Notes under the pieces: generated by a model | The model's database searches: none | Seen by the model: only the letters and a program-made list of their open reading frames with translations | Told to the model about the DNA's origin: nothing | Part shown: one piece after another, positions 17,377 to 25,238 of the stretch | Layout of the letters: every line of letters begins with the position of its first letter | Numbering within the stretch: position 1 is the first letter of the stretch | Translations under genes and position numbers: made by a program | NCBI GenBank assembly: GCA_964418835.1 | Contig: CAYQNJ010000014.1 | Span: 1-41,229, forward strand | Direction of reading: 5' to 3' | Origin: UBA9076 sp964418835 | GTDB lineage: Bacteria; Bacillota_I; Bacilli_A; Erysipelotrichales; Erysipelotrichaceae | Length of the DNA stretch: 41,229 bases

Positions 17377-17659
17377 CATCATTCTCCTCAAATAATACTT
17401 CAATTATTTTTTTTATTTCATCATTTTTAATATAGTAATTTACTGTTTGTCCTTCTTTAAAATTCCCTAAAATACCAACATCCTTTAGTTTTCCTAAATT
17501 TTGACTAATTAAAGATTGACTCGCATCCATACAATTTGTAAAGTAAGAAACATTACATGATTCATTCTCACATAACTTTTTTATAATACACAGTCGTACT
17601 GGATTAGAGATACTTTTAAGTAGTTCTGCTTTAGAAACAATTAGTTCTTTATTTTCCAT
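17369..17659 (-). CDS. ArsR/SmtB-family repressor
   Basis: A 96-residue winged-helix repressor (ALLKSISNPVRLCIIKKL, then DASQSLISQNLGKLKDVGI and wing EGQTVNYYI). It carries four cysteines (24, 30, 35, 43) in the first half, more than a plain DNA-binding role needs; a metal or persulfide sensor is likely. It is translationally coupled (8-bp overlap) to the sulfur-handling oxidoreductase, so sensing of reactive sulfur is the more attractive option, by analogy to SqrR/BigR, though the cysteine positions do not match those proteins exactly. An inverted repeat covers its promoter, fitting autoregulation. Confidence 0.9.
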   Translation of the reverse strand: MENKELIVSKAELLKSISNPVRLCIIKKLCENESCNVSYFTNCMDASQSLISQNLGKLKDVGILGNFKEGQTVNYYIKNDEIKKIIEVLFEENDDE

Positions 17660-17668
17660 AGTTCCTTT

Positions 17669-17703
17669 ATATATTAGTATATTACTATATTCTAATATAT
17701 CAA
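17669..17703 (-). promoter_or_regulatory. Promoter and candidate operator of the ArsR gene
   Basis: Minus-strand TTGATA (17698-17703) and TATACT (17676-17681) are 16 bp apart. Arms ATATATTAG (17669-17677) and CTAATATAT (17692-17700) form a 9-bp inverted repeat that overlaps both hexamers, the usual place for an ArsR-type operator. Confidence 0.6.
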
Positions 17704-17714
17704 TATATTTGCAT

Positions 17715-17742
17715 AAAAAAAGGATACCTTTTTTGGTATCCT
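17715..17742 (-). terminator. Terminator of the surface-protein gene
   Basis: Stem AGGATACC/GGTATCCT (17721-17728 with 17735-17742) followed on the minus strand by a run of T (17715-17720), 6 nt after the stop codon. Confidence 0.85.
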
Positions 17743-17748
17743 AATTAA

Positions 17749-18633
17749 CTATTTTCTTTTTTTATTTAATAAAATTAATCCTAAAGCAGATGTTATTCCT
17801 AGTCCTAATAATGGAATCATAGATCCAGTAGCACCTGTGTTAGGTACTTTGTATAAACTTGTTGGACTTGTAAGAACACATGCTTGTTTTGCATCATCCC
17901 ATGTGTATCCTGCTGGATAACCATCATCTTGACATGTTCTTCCTGGATTAGGTGAAACTTTTGGTGTTGATGTTGGTGTTGGTGCAGGTGTTGGATTAGG
18001 ATTTACAATTGTACTTGTATATGTAATTATCCATCCTTCTTCAACAGAACCAGTAATTACTTTTTTTGCATTTGGAACATCACTAGAATCTAAAGTGAAT
18101 GTGTTAAATGATTTATATTGTTGTGTTGAATTTACTGAAGGATATTCTAAACTAGTGACAGGTATATCATTTCCTTTGTAATACAATTCTGTATATAAAT
18201 CATAACTATTTACCTTTGTAGTTCCTTCTTGTGTGTAACTAGTTGGTGTCCATTTTAAGTCGGTACTAGTAGATATATTAGAACTTCCTGTACTTGTTGG
18301 ATTGTAGTAATTTCCAGTTCGAGTTAGTGTCATAGTAATATCTTGAGGCTCTAAACCATCAAATACTACTTTTACATTTGGGTCATTTCTTTCTACATAT
18401 CTAGCATGAATTGAATAGCCTTGTTGATTTGCTCCACCAGTGTCAGTCGAATAAACTATTCCACCAGATTGAATATCTGTTGGATTTACAGAACCGTCTT
18501 GAGCAAAGTATTCAATTTCCTCACCATTTGCATCAAATTTAGGTAAGTTAAGTGTTTTTACTAATAAAACATAATGGTATTCACCTTCATCTATCTTAAT
18601 TACTTCTGAATTATCGTGATTAAGTTCTTCATA
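17749..18633 (-). CDS. Cell-wall surface protein, 3' part of a frameshifted gene
   Basis: Continuation, in the next frame, of the secreted protein encoded upstream. From about 18633 the frame reads YEELNHDN and runs 294 codons. A beta-rich region (about the first 190 residues) is followed by a Pro/Thr spacer (NPTPAPTPTSTP), a small cysteine motif CQDDGYPAGYTWDDAKQAC, then a sorting signal VPNTG, a hydrophobic stretch and the tail NKKRK. VPNTG is a variant of LPXTG for a sortase. The frame has an ATG at 18687, but the preceding residues do not look like a signal peptide or a real start. The function (adhesion?) is unknown; the target of the beta-rich part cannot be read. Confidence 0.75.
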   Translation of the reverse strand, partial: YEELNHDNSEVIKIDEGEYHYVLLVKTLNLPKFDANGEEIEYFAQDGSVNPTDIQSGGIVYSTDTGGANQQGYSIHARYVERNDPNVKVVFDGLEPQDITMTLTRTGNYYNPTSTGSSNISTSTDLKWTPTSYTQEGTTKVNSYDLYTELYYKGNDIPVTSLEYPSVNSTQQYKSFNTFTLDSSDVPNAKKVITGSVEEGWIITYTSTIVNPNPTPAPTPTSTPKVSPNPGRTCQDDGYPAGYTWDDAKQACVLTSPTSLYKVPNTGATGSMIPLLGLGITSALGLILLNKKRK

Positions 18634-19231
18634 TATTATCCTCTTCACCACCAAAAACAAGCACTCTAGCATTATGCTCTGTCGCATTTACTGCATTTGG
18701 TCCTATAAATAACGCAGTGATTTTAACTTCTTTTGTCTCTACAACAGGAGCTCTCATCATTAATGCAGGCGCAAAAAGCGGTAGAGGCATAACAGTCTCT
18801 TCTACAGTTTCTTCTACTGATTCATCTGTGGTTTCAGTAGTTTCTAAACCTCCCACATCATTTACAGTTTCATCAACACTTGGTTGAATATTTTCATCTA
18901 CAACCTCTTCTTTTGTCTCTTCAGAAGATGTTGTTTCTTCAGCCAAGTTTAAATCAACTTCTTCTTTGTCTGTATTTTGTATCTCACCAACAGATTCATT
19001 TGTTGTATCCTGTGTAGATTCTTTTGGTTCTTCTACTTGAATATCAGTTTTTTCTGTTTCTTCTACAGACTCAATACCTTCTTTTTCATCTGTGATTTCT
19101 GACGTTGTTAAAACATCAGTTGTATTTTCTGGTTGATTTTCTTCAGCTATAATATTAATTGGATTAATATTCATTTGAGCAAAAAATAAAAACAACGCAA
19201 ACAATACTACAAATATTTTTTTCATTATCAT
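18629..19231 (-). CDS. Cell-wall surface protein, 5' part (signal peptide) before frameshift
   Basis: Encodes signal peptide (MKKIFVVLFALFLFFAQM, likely cleavage after NIIA at about residue 29), then a Glu/Thr/Ser-rich low-complexity region (about 30-150) and the start of a folded domain (ETKEVKITALFIGPNAV, NARVLVFGGEEDN). It stops at TGA 18629, exactly where the frame +1 continues the protein as YEELNHD. Skipping one base after AAT (18635-18637) joins the two into a 493-residue protein. So this is a single gene with a one-base frameshift, by mutation, sequencing error or, less likely, programmed slippage. No clear Shine-Dalgarno precedes the MIM start. Confidence 0.75.
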   Translation of the reverse strand: MIMKKIFVVLFALFLFFAQMNINPINIIAEENQPENTTDVLTTSEITDEKEGIESVEETEKTDIQVEEPKESTQDTTNESVGEIQNTDKEEVDLNLAEETTSSEETKEEVVDENIQPSVDETVNDVGGLETTETTDESVEETVEETVMPLPLFAPALMMRAPVVETKEVKITALFIGPNAVNATEHNARVLVFGGEEDNI

Positions 19232-19257
19232 TTTTATATTACCCAGTTACCATTTAA

Positions 19258-19286
19258 TGATAACAGTTCTTTTTTAAAAAGTAAAA
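19258..19286 (-). promoter_or_regulatory. Promoter of the surface-protein gene
   Basis: Minus strand TTTACT (19281-19286), 17-bp spacer and TATCAT (19258-19263) with the extended TGn motif directly before the -10. The start codon lies 27 nt downstream of the -10. Confidence 0.6.
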
Positions 19287-19312
19287 TTTTAACAAATGTT
19301 TTTAATAAAAAA

Positions 19313-19341
19313 AAGAGCTTTATTTAATTTTTAAGCTCTTT
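19313..19341. terminator. Terminator after ftsH
   Basis: Stem AAAGAGCTT/AAGCTCTTT with T-runs on either side, 8 nt after the ftsH stop codon. It separates the tilS-hpt-ftsH operon from the surface protein. Confidence 0.85.
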
Positions 19342-19348
19342 TTGTATT

Positions 19349-21220
19349 TTATGCTTTTGTTTCTTCTTCTGAAACATTATTTTTAGTTATTTTGAAATCA
19401 TCTTCGATTGACTCACCTTTTATTAATCTAGCAATTTGTTCTGCAGTTAATGTTTCAAATTCAATTAATGCATTCGCTAGTAATACAAGTTCATCTTTGT
19501 GTTCTTCAATAATTTTTCTAGCATTATTATGAGATTCTTCAATAATTTTTCTAACTTCTTGATCTATCTCAAATGCTATTTGTCCAGAAACATTACTTGG
19601 TGAATTATAATCTCTTCCTAAGAATACATTTTGATTACCACCATCATACTTAATTGGACCTAAATCACTCATACCATATAAAGTAACCATATCTCTAGCA
19701 ATATTAGTAGCTCGCTCAATATCATTTACTGCACCAGTACTAATATCATCAAAGAATATTTCTTCAGCTGTTCTACCACCCAATAAACCTGTAATAGCCG
19801 CTTCTAAATCTTTTTTTGTATTAAGTATTTTTTCATCCTTAGGTGTCATCAAGTTATATCCACCTGCTTGACCTCTAGGAATTATTGTAACTTTTTGAAC
19901 TATACTAGAATCTTCTAAGAATAACCCAATAATCGCATGTCCAGATTCATGATAAGCAACTAATTTCTTAGTCTTTTCATCATAGGTTCTAGATTTCTTA
20001 GCAGGTCCCATCATAACTCTATCGATTGCTTCATCAAGTTGTGACATATGAATTACATCACTCTTTTCTCTAACCGCAAGAATTGCTGCTTCATTTAAAA
20101 CATTTTCCAAGTCAGCCCCAGAGAATCCTGGTGTTCTTTTTGCAAGAGCATCTAAGTCAAGTTCTGGTGCAAGTTTTTTATTTCTAGCATGAACTTGTAA
20201 TATTTCTTTTCTACCTCTTCTATCAGGTAAAGAAACTGTAATTTGTCTATCAAATCTACCTGGTCTTAATAAAGCAGGGTCTAAAACATCTGGTCTATTT
20301 GTTGCAGCAATAATTACAACACCAGTATTGTCTTGAATACCATCCATCTCAACAAGTAATTGGTTTAATGTTTGTTCACGCTCATCATGTCCACCACCAA
20401 AACCAGCACCACGTTGTCTACCAACAGCATCAATTTCATCAATAAAAATCATACAAGGTGAAGTTTGTTGAGCTTTTTTAAACATATCTCTAACTCTACT
20501 AGCACCAACACCAACAAACATTTCCACAAAATCTGAACCAGAAATACTATAGAAAGGAACATCTGCCTCTCCTGCTACAGCCTTTGCAAGTAATGTTTTA
20601 CCAGTTCCTGGAGGACCTACTAATAAGATACCTTTAGGAATTCTAGCACCCATTTTTGCAAATTTCTTTGGATACTTTAAGTACTCAATAATTTCTGCCA
20701 TTTCTTCTTTTTCTTCATCAGCACCAGCAACATCACTAAACTTAACTTTAATATTACCTTCTAGTCTTGCACGAGACTTTGAAAACTCAAAAGCTTTTGC
20801 ATTAGAACCTGAATTACCCATCTTATTAAACATGTACATTAAGAATCCACTAATAATTAAGAATGGTAATATTGAACCAAGCAAGTCTAACCAAATGTTT
20901 TGTGCATTAGCATCAACAACATTAAGTTTGCTTTCTTCAAGCTTAACAATAATGTTATCGATTTGTTCTTCAGTCGCAGGTATTTTAGAAGTAAATACTA
21001 AAGTATTACCTTCAGCATTCTTATAAGTACCTTTAACTTCAACAACATTAGAACCAACAGTAACTATTGATTCTTCAATTTTTTCTTCTTCAATTGTTTT
21101 AATTAATTCCCCATATGTCATACTCTTTGCAGTACTTTGTCCATTAATATTAAACAAAGCAAACAAGAATATAGCTACAATCATGTAAGGTATATAATTA
21201 ACTAACCTATTTTTTTGCAT
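19349..21220 (-). CDS. ftsH: ATP-dependent zinc metalloprotease FtsH
   Basis: Membrane-bound AAA+ protease for quality control. 623 residues: transmembrane segment 1 at about 7-24, an extracytoplasmic domain (25-105), transmembrane segment 2 at about 110-132, the AAA module with Walker A GPPGTGKT (202-209), Walker B MIFIDE (257-262) and second region of homology ATNRPDVLDPALLRPGRFDR (306-325), then the zinc site HESGH (424-428). GGAGC precedes ATG 21220. It is the third gene of tilS-hpt-ftsH, the usual Bacilli order, 14 bp after hpt. Confidence 0.98.
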   Translation of the reverse strand: MQKNRLVNYIPYMIVAIFLFALFNINGQSTAKSMTYGELIKTIEEEKIEESIVTVGSNVVEVKGTYKNAEGNTLVFTSKIPATEEQIDNIIVKLEESKLNVVDANAQNIWLDLLGSILPFLIISGFLMYMFNKMGNSGSNAKAFEFSKSRARLEGNIKVKFSDVAGADEEKEEMAEIIEYLKYPKKFAKMGARIPKGILLVGPPGTGKTLLAKAVAGEADVPFYSISGSDFVEMFVGVGASRVRDMFKKAQQTSPCMIFIDEIDAVGRQRGAGFGGGHDEREQTLNQLLVEMDGIQDNTGVVIIAATNRPDVLDPALLRPGRFDRQITVSLPDRRGRKEILQVHARNKKLAPELDLDALAKRTPGFSGADLENVLNEAAILAVREKSDVIHMSQLDEAIDRVMMGPAKKSRTYDEKTKKLVAYHESGHAIIGLFLEDSSIVQKVTIIPRGQAGGYNLMTPKDEKILNTKKDLEAAITGLLGGRTAEEIFFDDISTGAVNDIERATNIARDMVTLYGMSDLGPIKYDGGNQNVFLGRDYNSPSNVSGQIAFEIDQEVRKIIEESHNNARKIIEEHKDELVLLANALIEFETLTAEQIARLIKGESIEDDFKITKNNVSEEETKA

Positions 21221-21234
21221 TTTTCGCTCCTAAA

Positions 21235-21768
21235 CTATTTATAACATTCATCCTTAAGTACACCTACATAAGGAAGATTTCTATATAATTGATCAAAATC
21301 CAAACCAAATCCAACAACAAATTCATTTTCTATTTCAAATCCAATATAATCTGCTTTAATATCTACTCTTCTCCTAGAAGGTTTATCTAATAAAGTAACT
21401 ATCTTTACACTCTTAGCGCCTTTATTCATTAGCATTTGTTTAACTGTTTGAATAGTTTGTCCAGTATCCACAATATCTTCAACCAATAATATGTTTAAAC
21501 CTTTAATTGATGTGTCTAAGTCTTTTAATATTCTTATATCACCAACTGATTCGGTTCCTTCATAACTTGATACATCCATAAAATCATACTGAATATCTAA
21601 ATCAATATGTTTAATAAGTTCTGATAAAAATGGTACAGAACCTCTTAATAAAGCAACTAATAATGGTGCTTCACCTTCATAATCTTTTTTAATTTCTTCT
21701 CCTAATTCCTTAGATCTAGAAATTATTTCCTCTTGCGAAACTAATACCTTTTTAATTAATGGATGCAT
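21235..21768 (-). CDS. hpt: Hypoxanthine phosphoribosyltransferase
   Basis: Purine salvage: converts hypoxanthine or guanine plus PRPP to IMP or GMP. The 177 residues carry the PRPP-binding motif LLVEDIVDTGQT (94-104; acidic pair E97-D98), the loop LLRGSVPF (40-47), and the C-terminal FVVGFGLD strand. It sits 22 bp after tilS and 14 bp before ftsH, the classic arrangement. GGAGG-like sequence lies before ATG 21768. Confidence 0.97.
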   Translation of the reverse strand: MHPLIKKVLVSQEEIISRSKELGEEIKKDYEGEAPLLVALLRGSVPFLSELIKHIDLDIQYDFMDVSSYEGTESVGDIRILKDLDTSIKGLNILLVEDIVDTGQTIQTVKQMLMNKGAKSVKIVTLLDKPSRRRVDIKADYIGFEIENEFVVGFGLDFDQLYRNLPYVGVLKDECYK

Positions 21769-21790
21769 GATATTCCTCCGTAAACAATAA

Positions 21791-23002
21791 CTATTTTATC
21801 ACAAAAATGTTTGGCTTTATAGTGTAATGACTAATATTACAGCCAATTCCAGGTACCATAATAACCTCATTTTTGTTATTTAATACAATTGGCCATAATT
21901 TTCTATCATTCAACGGTATTTTTCTATCTATAAACCATCTATTTACCTTCTTTGTACCAAGTCTAAGTTTTATACTATCACCTTCTTGGTAGTTTCTAAT
22001 AGTAAGAGGCCACTCATCTTCTTTTACACTTATACCCTCTATAGTTTTACCAATATTAGATATTTCAAAGTAATCTGTTTTGAAAGCCCTGTTAGATATT
22101 ATATCAAAACTGTAATAAATTTCATTATTTCCCACAACTTCATACACTTGATAACTTTTTATTAGTTTACTATTACTTATAGTCATTTCAAAATTATTAT
22201 CACTTTTTAATGCTTTAATAATTTCTAATAGAAATTTTTTTGAATATGATTTTTTATCAATAAACTTATTAAACCATAATCTAAGGAAAGCAAGTTTTTC
22301 TTCCTTATTAAAATTATTAAATAAACTTAATTCAATCTTATTTGTATTAGTATATTCTTCTACTTTTTTTTGTAATTCTAATTTAATTTTATTCTTATTT
22401 TCTATTTCTTCTAATAATTCATTTCTTTCTTCTTTTGTAAGTTTCTCTATCTTACTATGCCTAATCTTATTTCTAGTGTAATCATCACTTAAATTAGATT
22501 CATCTATAAAATAAGAAACTTTATTATTTATGCAATAATCTACTAATTCCTGTTTTGTATAACTTGACAAAGGTCTATAAACTTCCATACCCTTATAATA
22601 AGTTTTTTTAGAAATACCAAATACATTTCCTTCAATATTTTTATTCTTTTGCATTAAATATGTCTCTAAAACATCATCTTGATTATGTCCAATTAAAATA
22701 CAATCATAGTTATATTCTTTAGATAATTCCACAAAAAAATCGTATCTATACTCTCTTGCAAAACTTTGAAAATTACCTTGATATTTATACTCTTTATTCA
22801 AACAATAAAAAGGTACTTTATGTTTTTTACAAAAATTTTCTACATATTCCATTTCTTTAAATGCACTATCTCTTTTTCTATAATTTACATGTGCTACACC
22901 AATATTTAAACCTTGTAATAAACACATATGAAGTAGAGCCATTGAATCTGGACCACCTGATACTGCAATAAGATATCTTTTATTTTTATCTAATAATTCC
23001 AT
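21791..23002 (-). CDS. tilS: tRNA(Ile)-lysidine synthase
   Basis: Modifies cytidine 34 of the CAU-anticodon tRNA-Ile to lysidine so it reads AUA, with ATP and lysine. It has an N-type ATP pyrophosphatase domain with the P-loop SGGPDS at 15-20, IGHNQDDVLETYLM around residue 107, then a middle helical region and the C-terminal TilS domain (SIKLRLGTKKVNRWFIDRKIP spread over two pieces). The 403 residues are at the shorter side of the family. The ATG at 23002 follows an in-frame TAG six codons upstream and has no ribosome site (see findings). The dense use of AUA codons in this genome fits a need for TilS. Confidence 0.95.
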   Translation of the reverse strand: MELLDKNKRYLIAVSGGPDSMALLHMCLLQGLNIGVAHVNYRKRDSAFKEMEYVENFCKKHKVPFYCLNKEYKYQGNFQSFAREYRYDFFVELSKEYNYDCILIGHNQDDVLETYLMQKNKNIEGNVFGISKKTYYKGMEVYRPLSSYTKQELVDYCINNKVSYFIDESNLSDDYTRNKIRHSKIEKLTKEERNELLEEIENKNKIKLELQKKVEEYTNTNKIELSLFNNFNKEEKLAFLRLWFNKFIDKKSYSKKFLLEIIKALKSDNNFEMTISNSKLIKSYQVYEVVGNNEIYYSFDIISNRAFKTDYFEISNIGKTIEGISVKEDEWPLTIRNYQEGDSIKLRLGTKKVNRWFIDRKIPLNDRKLWPIVLNNKNEVIMVPGIGCNISHYTIKPNIFVIK

Positions 23003-23155
23003 ATGTATAATATTACACTAAAAAAGATATTTAATACTTTAATAACTTTAATTTCCTTCATAATATTTAGATAACTTTACTATTACCTTAAGATTTAGTC
23101 ACAAATTAATATGAAAAAATATCTATGTTATACTAAAGCCACAAGGAGAAATACT
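23003..23155. promoter_or_regulatory. Divergent promoter region of tilS and the DUF4234 gene
   Basis: Plus-strand TGTTATACT gives an extended -10 (TATACT 23130-23135) for the DUF4234 gene. On the minus strand a -10-like TAATAT lies about 7 nt before the tilS ATG, so tilS mRNA could start at or very near its start codon. No conserved -35 is clear for either. Confidence 0.4.
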
Positions 23156-23524
23156 ATGTTAGTTAAAAGAAATATTTCTATATCTTTAATACTTTGTTTT
23201 GTGACATTTGGTATATATTACATATATTGGTTATATAAAATTGATCAAGAATTAAGCGAGGAATTAGGTAATGATAATATGCCTGTTTATGATATTCTTC
23301 TAATAATATTTACACTAGGTTTATATGGTTATTATTTATATTATAGAAACGGAAAACAGATAAATCTATTAGAAGATAAATATGGTTTACAAATTAATGA
23401 TAACTTAATACTTTATGTTGTTTTATGCATATTTCAACTAGATATCATTGTATTAATGATGCAGCAACAACAAATAAATACAATCATAGACTTTAACAAT
23501 CAATACTATGATCCTCTATCATAA
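23156..23524 (+). CDS. DUF4234-family membrane protein
   Basis: A 122-residue protein of unknown function. It has a hydrophobic segment at about 5-27 (ISISLILCFVTFGIYYIYWLYK), a loop with KIDQELSEELG, a second segment around 40-62 and a third around 85-105, and matches the DUF4234 pattern (RNIxxxxIxxxxTFGIYxxYWxYK). I start at ATG 23156 because AAGGAG lies 8 nt upstream; an ATG at 23111 lies within the promoter region. Transcribed alone with its own terminator. Confidence 0.7.
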   Translation: MLVKRNISISLILCFVTFGIYYIYWLYKIDQELSEELGNDNMPVYDILLIIFTLGLYGYYLYYRNGKQINLLEDKYGLQINDNLILYVVLCIFQLDIIVLMMQQQQINTIIDFNNQYYDPLS

Positions 23525-23545
23525 TAACCTTCGGGTTATTTTTTT
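23523..23545 (+). terminator. Terminator of the DUF4234 gene
   Basis: AATAACC/GGTTATT stem with a TTCG tetraloop followed by a T-run (23541-23545). It overlaps the stop codon region. Confidence 0.9.
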
Positions 23546-23546
23546 A

Positions 23547-23606
23547 TTGACATTTATATCGTATATCGATATATTATATTTATATCGGTATACGTTATAT
23601 CGTTAA
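23547..23606 (+). promoter_or_regulatory. PadR-gene promoter with repeated ATATCG operator-like motif
   Basis: TTGACA (23547-23552), 17 bp, TATATT (23570-23575). The interval and the following 30 bp hold four copies of TATATCG-like sequence, including the perfect palindrome TATATCGATATA (23562-23573) and the near-palindrome TATATCGGTATA (about 23581-23592). These probably bind the PadR regulator encoded immediately downstream, giving autoregulation. Confidence 0.6.
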
Positions 23607-23626
23607 TAGATATAAGAGGTGAGTAT

Positions 23627-23941
23627 ATGGAAAATATTATTCTTACTGAAGCTTACTACTATATTCTTTTATCACTATTTAAGCCTTTACATGGGTATGG
23701 AATAATGCAAAATGTTGAGTCTATGAGTGATGGAAGAGTTAGACTAGCCGCAGGGACATTATATGGAGCTTTAAATTCATTGATAGAAAAAAATTGGATA
23801 ATTGCACTAGCTGTGGTAGAAGGAAGCAGAAAAAAGGAATATCAAATTACTGAATTAGGAATAGAGGTTGTAAAACAAGAAATATTTAGACTTCAAGAAC
23901 TACTTACAAGTGGAAAAATAGTACTTAAGGAGAATTCATAA
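23627..23941 (+). CDS. PadR-family transcriptional regulator
   Basis: A 104-residue winged-helix regulator: ILTEAYYYILLSLFKPLHGYGIM (5-27), then recognition region GTLYGALNSLIEKNWI and a C-terminal dimerisation helix. RBS AGAGGTGA lies 5-6 nt before ATG. Its stop TAA overlaps the start of the DUF2812 gene by one base (TAATG). PadR plus DUF2812 pairs are common in Bacillota and often lie beside ABC exporter genes; here no intact exporter follows. Confidence 0.92.
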   Translation: MENIILTEAYYYILLSLFKPLHGYGIMQNVESMSDGRVRLAAGTLYGALNSLIEKNWIIALAVVEGSRKKEYQITELGIEVVKQEIFRLQELLTSGKIVLKENS

Positions 23942-24462
23942 TGAAAAAGAAAGTATATAAAATAATTTTTTCGTGGGATTACGAGAAAGAAATTAAATGG
24001 TTGAATGAAATGTCTGCGCAAGGATGGCATTTAGTAAATCCTGGTTTAATATCTTTTGAATTTGAAAAAGATGAACCAAATAAATACCAATATGAAATTG
24101 AATACTTAGATAATAATAAAGAGGATTACTTTGAATTCTTACAAGAAACAGGAATAGAAATAATTAAAGTAGTAAATAATTGGGCTTACTATAAAAAATT
24201 AAATGATGGTAAACCTTTTGAAATATTCAATGATGCTGAATCTAAAATCAATCACTTAAATAGAATAAAGAACTTGTTTATATTTTTCTTTATACTTGAA
24301 GGAATGTTTTTAATAATGAGAATTAATGATGTGATTAATGGTGGTCTTACTGAAGTAAGTATAATAACTGTAATACTTCTTGGCATAATTACACTTCTAT
24401 TTGGAAATGGTATTTATAAAATGAATAAAACTATAAATAAAATTAAAAAGACCAACTTATAA
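23941..24462 (+). CDS. DUF2812 membrane protein
   Basis: A 173-residue protein with the DUF2812 domain in the N-terminal half (FSWDYEKEIKWLNEMSAQGWHLVNPG and YEIEYLD in separate pieces) and two transmembrane segments near 110-130 and 140-160. It is translationally coupled to the PadR gene. The family is predicted to serve as anti-repressor or sensor partners of PadR; this is not shown here. A small hairpin CAACTT/AAGTTG covers its stop codon. Confidence 0.88.
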   Translation: MKKKVYKIIFSWDYEKEIKWLNEMSAQGWHLVNPGLISFEFEKDEPNKYQYEIEYLDNNKEDYFEFLQETGIEIIKVVNNWAYYKKLNDGKPFEIFNDAESKINHLNRIKNLFIFFFILEGMFLIMRINDVINGGLTEVSIITVILLGIITLLFGNGIYKMNKTINKIKKTNL

Positions 24463-24644
24463 AGTTGATCTAGTTAGGAGGATAGACCTCTCTAACAATG
24501 GAATTAAAGAATCTATCATTTGTAAACATATGCAATATATACAACAGGGAAAGTGAATTAAATAGGAATATTACATATATTGTACTAGTTAGCAATTGCT
24601 AACTTTAATTAAATTATATTATTAAATTATTTATTATGCAAGAT
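24463..24644 (+). other. Tail of the PadR operon: hairpins and a short reading frame
   Basis: Contains a hairpin GTTAG...CTAAC (24473-24496), then a 34-codon frame (ATG 24498 to TAA 24602, starting MELKNLSFV), then a perfect 16-bp palindrome GTTAGCAATTGCTAAC (24588-24603). The first nine residues resemble the start of ABC ATPases (MxLKNLSF), which is what commonly follows PadR-DUF2812, so this may be the stub of a deleted exporter. GGAGG at 24478-24482 is too far from the ATG to be convincing. No obvious gene otherwise. Confidence 0.3.
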
Positions 24645-25238
24645 TTATTTTGCATTATCAAACATTATTTTTAACATTCTTTGTTGGATTAATCTAAACA
24701 ATGAAGATTTTACATCTAAATGAGCTTTTACATCAATTATCCTAGAACTATTTATGAATTTCATATCATTCATAAAAAGTACTGATGGCTTATTTAAACC
24801 TGGTATTAAACCAATCCTTAATAAATGAACTTTACCATCAGGATTTTCTTCATCTAAAGCTTTATGGTATTGAATGCTATTACTAGTCATTGGAATAACC
24901 AAAGCTTTGTTTTTACAAAAAGTCATAATCAAACCAAAGTGTTGGTACCCTATCTCATTTACATATGCTTGACCAAAATCAATAAAACAGATATCTCCAG
25001 TCCTTGCATTAACCCCAAATGATTCACAGGACATATACTTATTTCTTAATATCCAATTAGCTTCACTTACCATGTTTGCGTCTATTGATTTATCATCAAT
25101 ATGAGTATAAACATTTCTTTTATGTTTCAAGTACTTTTGCCATTCCCTAGAATACTCTTTTCTTAAATCATTATTATTTTCAAATAATGGTAGATCGGGA
25201 CAATTCTCTATAATATCTTGTATATCATTGTAATTCAT
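24645..25238 (-). CDS. PemK/MazF-like fold protein
   Basis: A 197-residue protein whose middle part has the PemK/MazF barrel: GDICFIDFGQAY (residues 82-93), EIGYQHFGLIM (95-105), KALVIPMTSN (109-118). In classical MazF the segment EQGGxRP carries a catalytic Arg; here the aligned residue is His (GYQHF), while the Thr of ITAQ/MTSN remains. The N-terminal 80 residues and C-terminal LIQQRMLK helix are extra. No antitoxin-like gene lies next to it. I start at ATG 25238 (AGGAGG 6 nt upstream). The ribosome site is in a long hairpin. Probably a divergent, regulated MazF relative; toxicity is unproven. Confidence 0.75.
   Translation of the reverse strand: MNYNDIQDIIENCPDLPLFENNNDLRKEYSREWQKYLKHKRNVYTHIDDKSIDANMVSEANWILRNKYMSCESFGVNARTGDICFIDFGQAYVNEIGYQHFGLIMTFCKNKALVIPMTSNSIQYHKALDEENPDGKVHLLRIGLIPGLNKPSVLFMNDMKFINSSRIIDVKAHLDVKSSLFRLIQQRMLKIMFDNAK

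Noticed and set aside
17669..17703. The AT-rich repeat as an origin or plasmid iteron
   Set aside because: It is single and lies on the promoter of the ArsR gene, so an operator is a better explanation.
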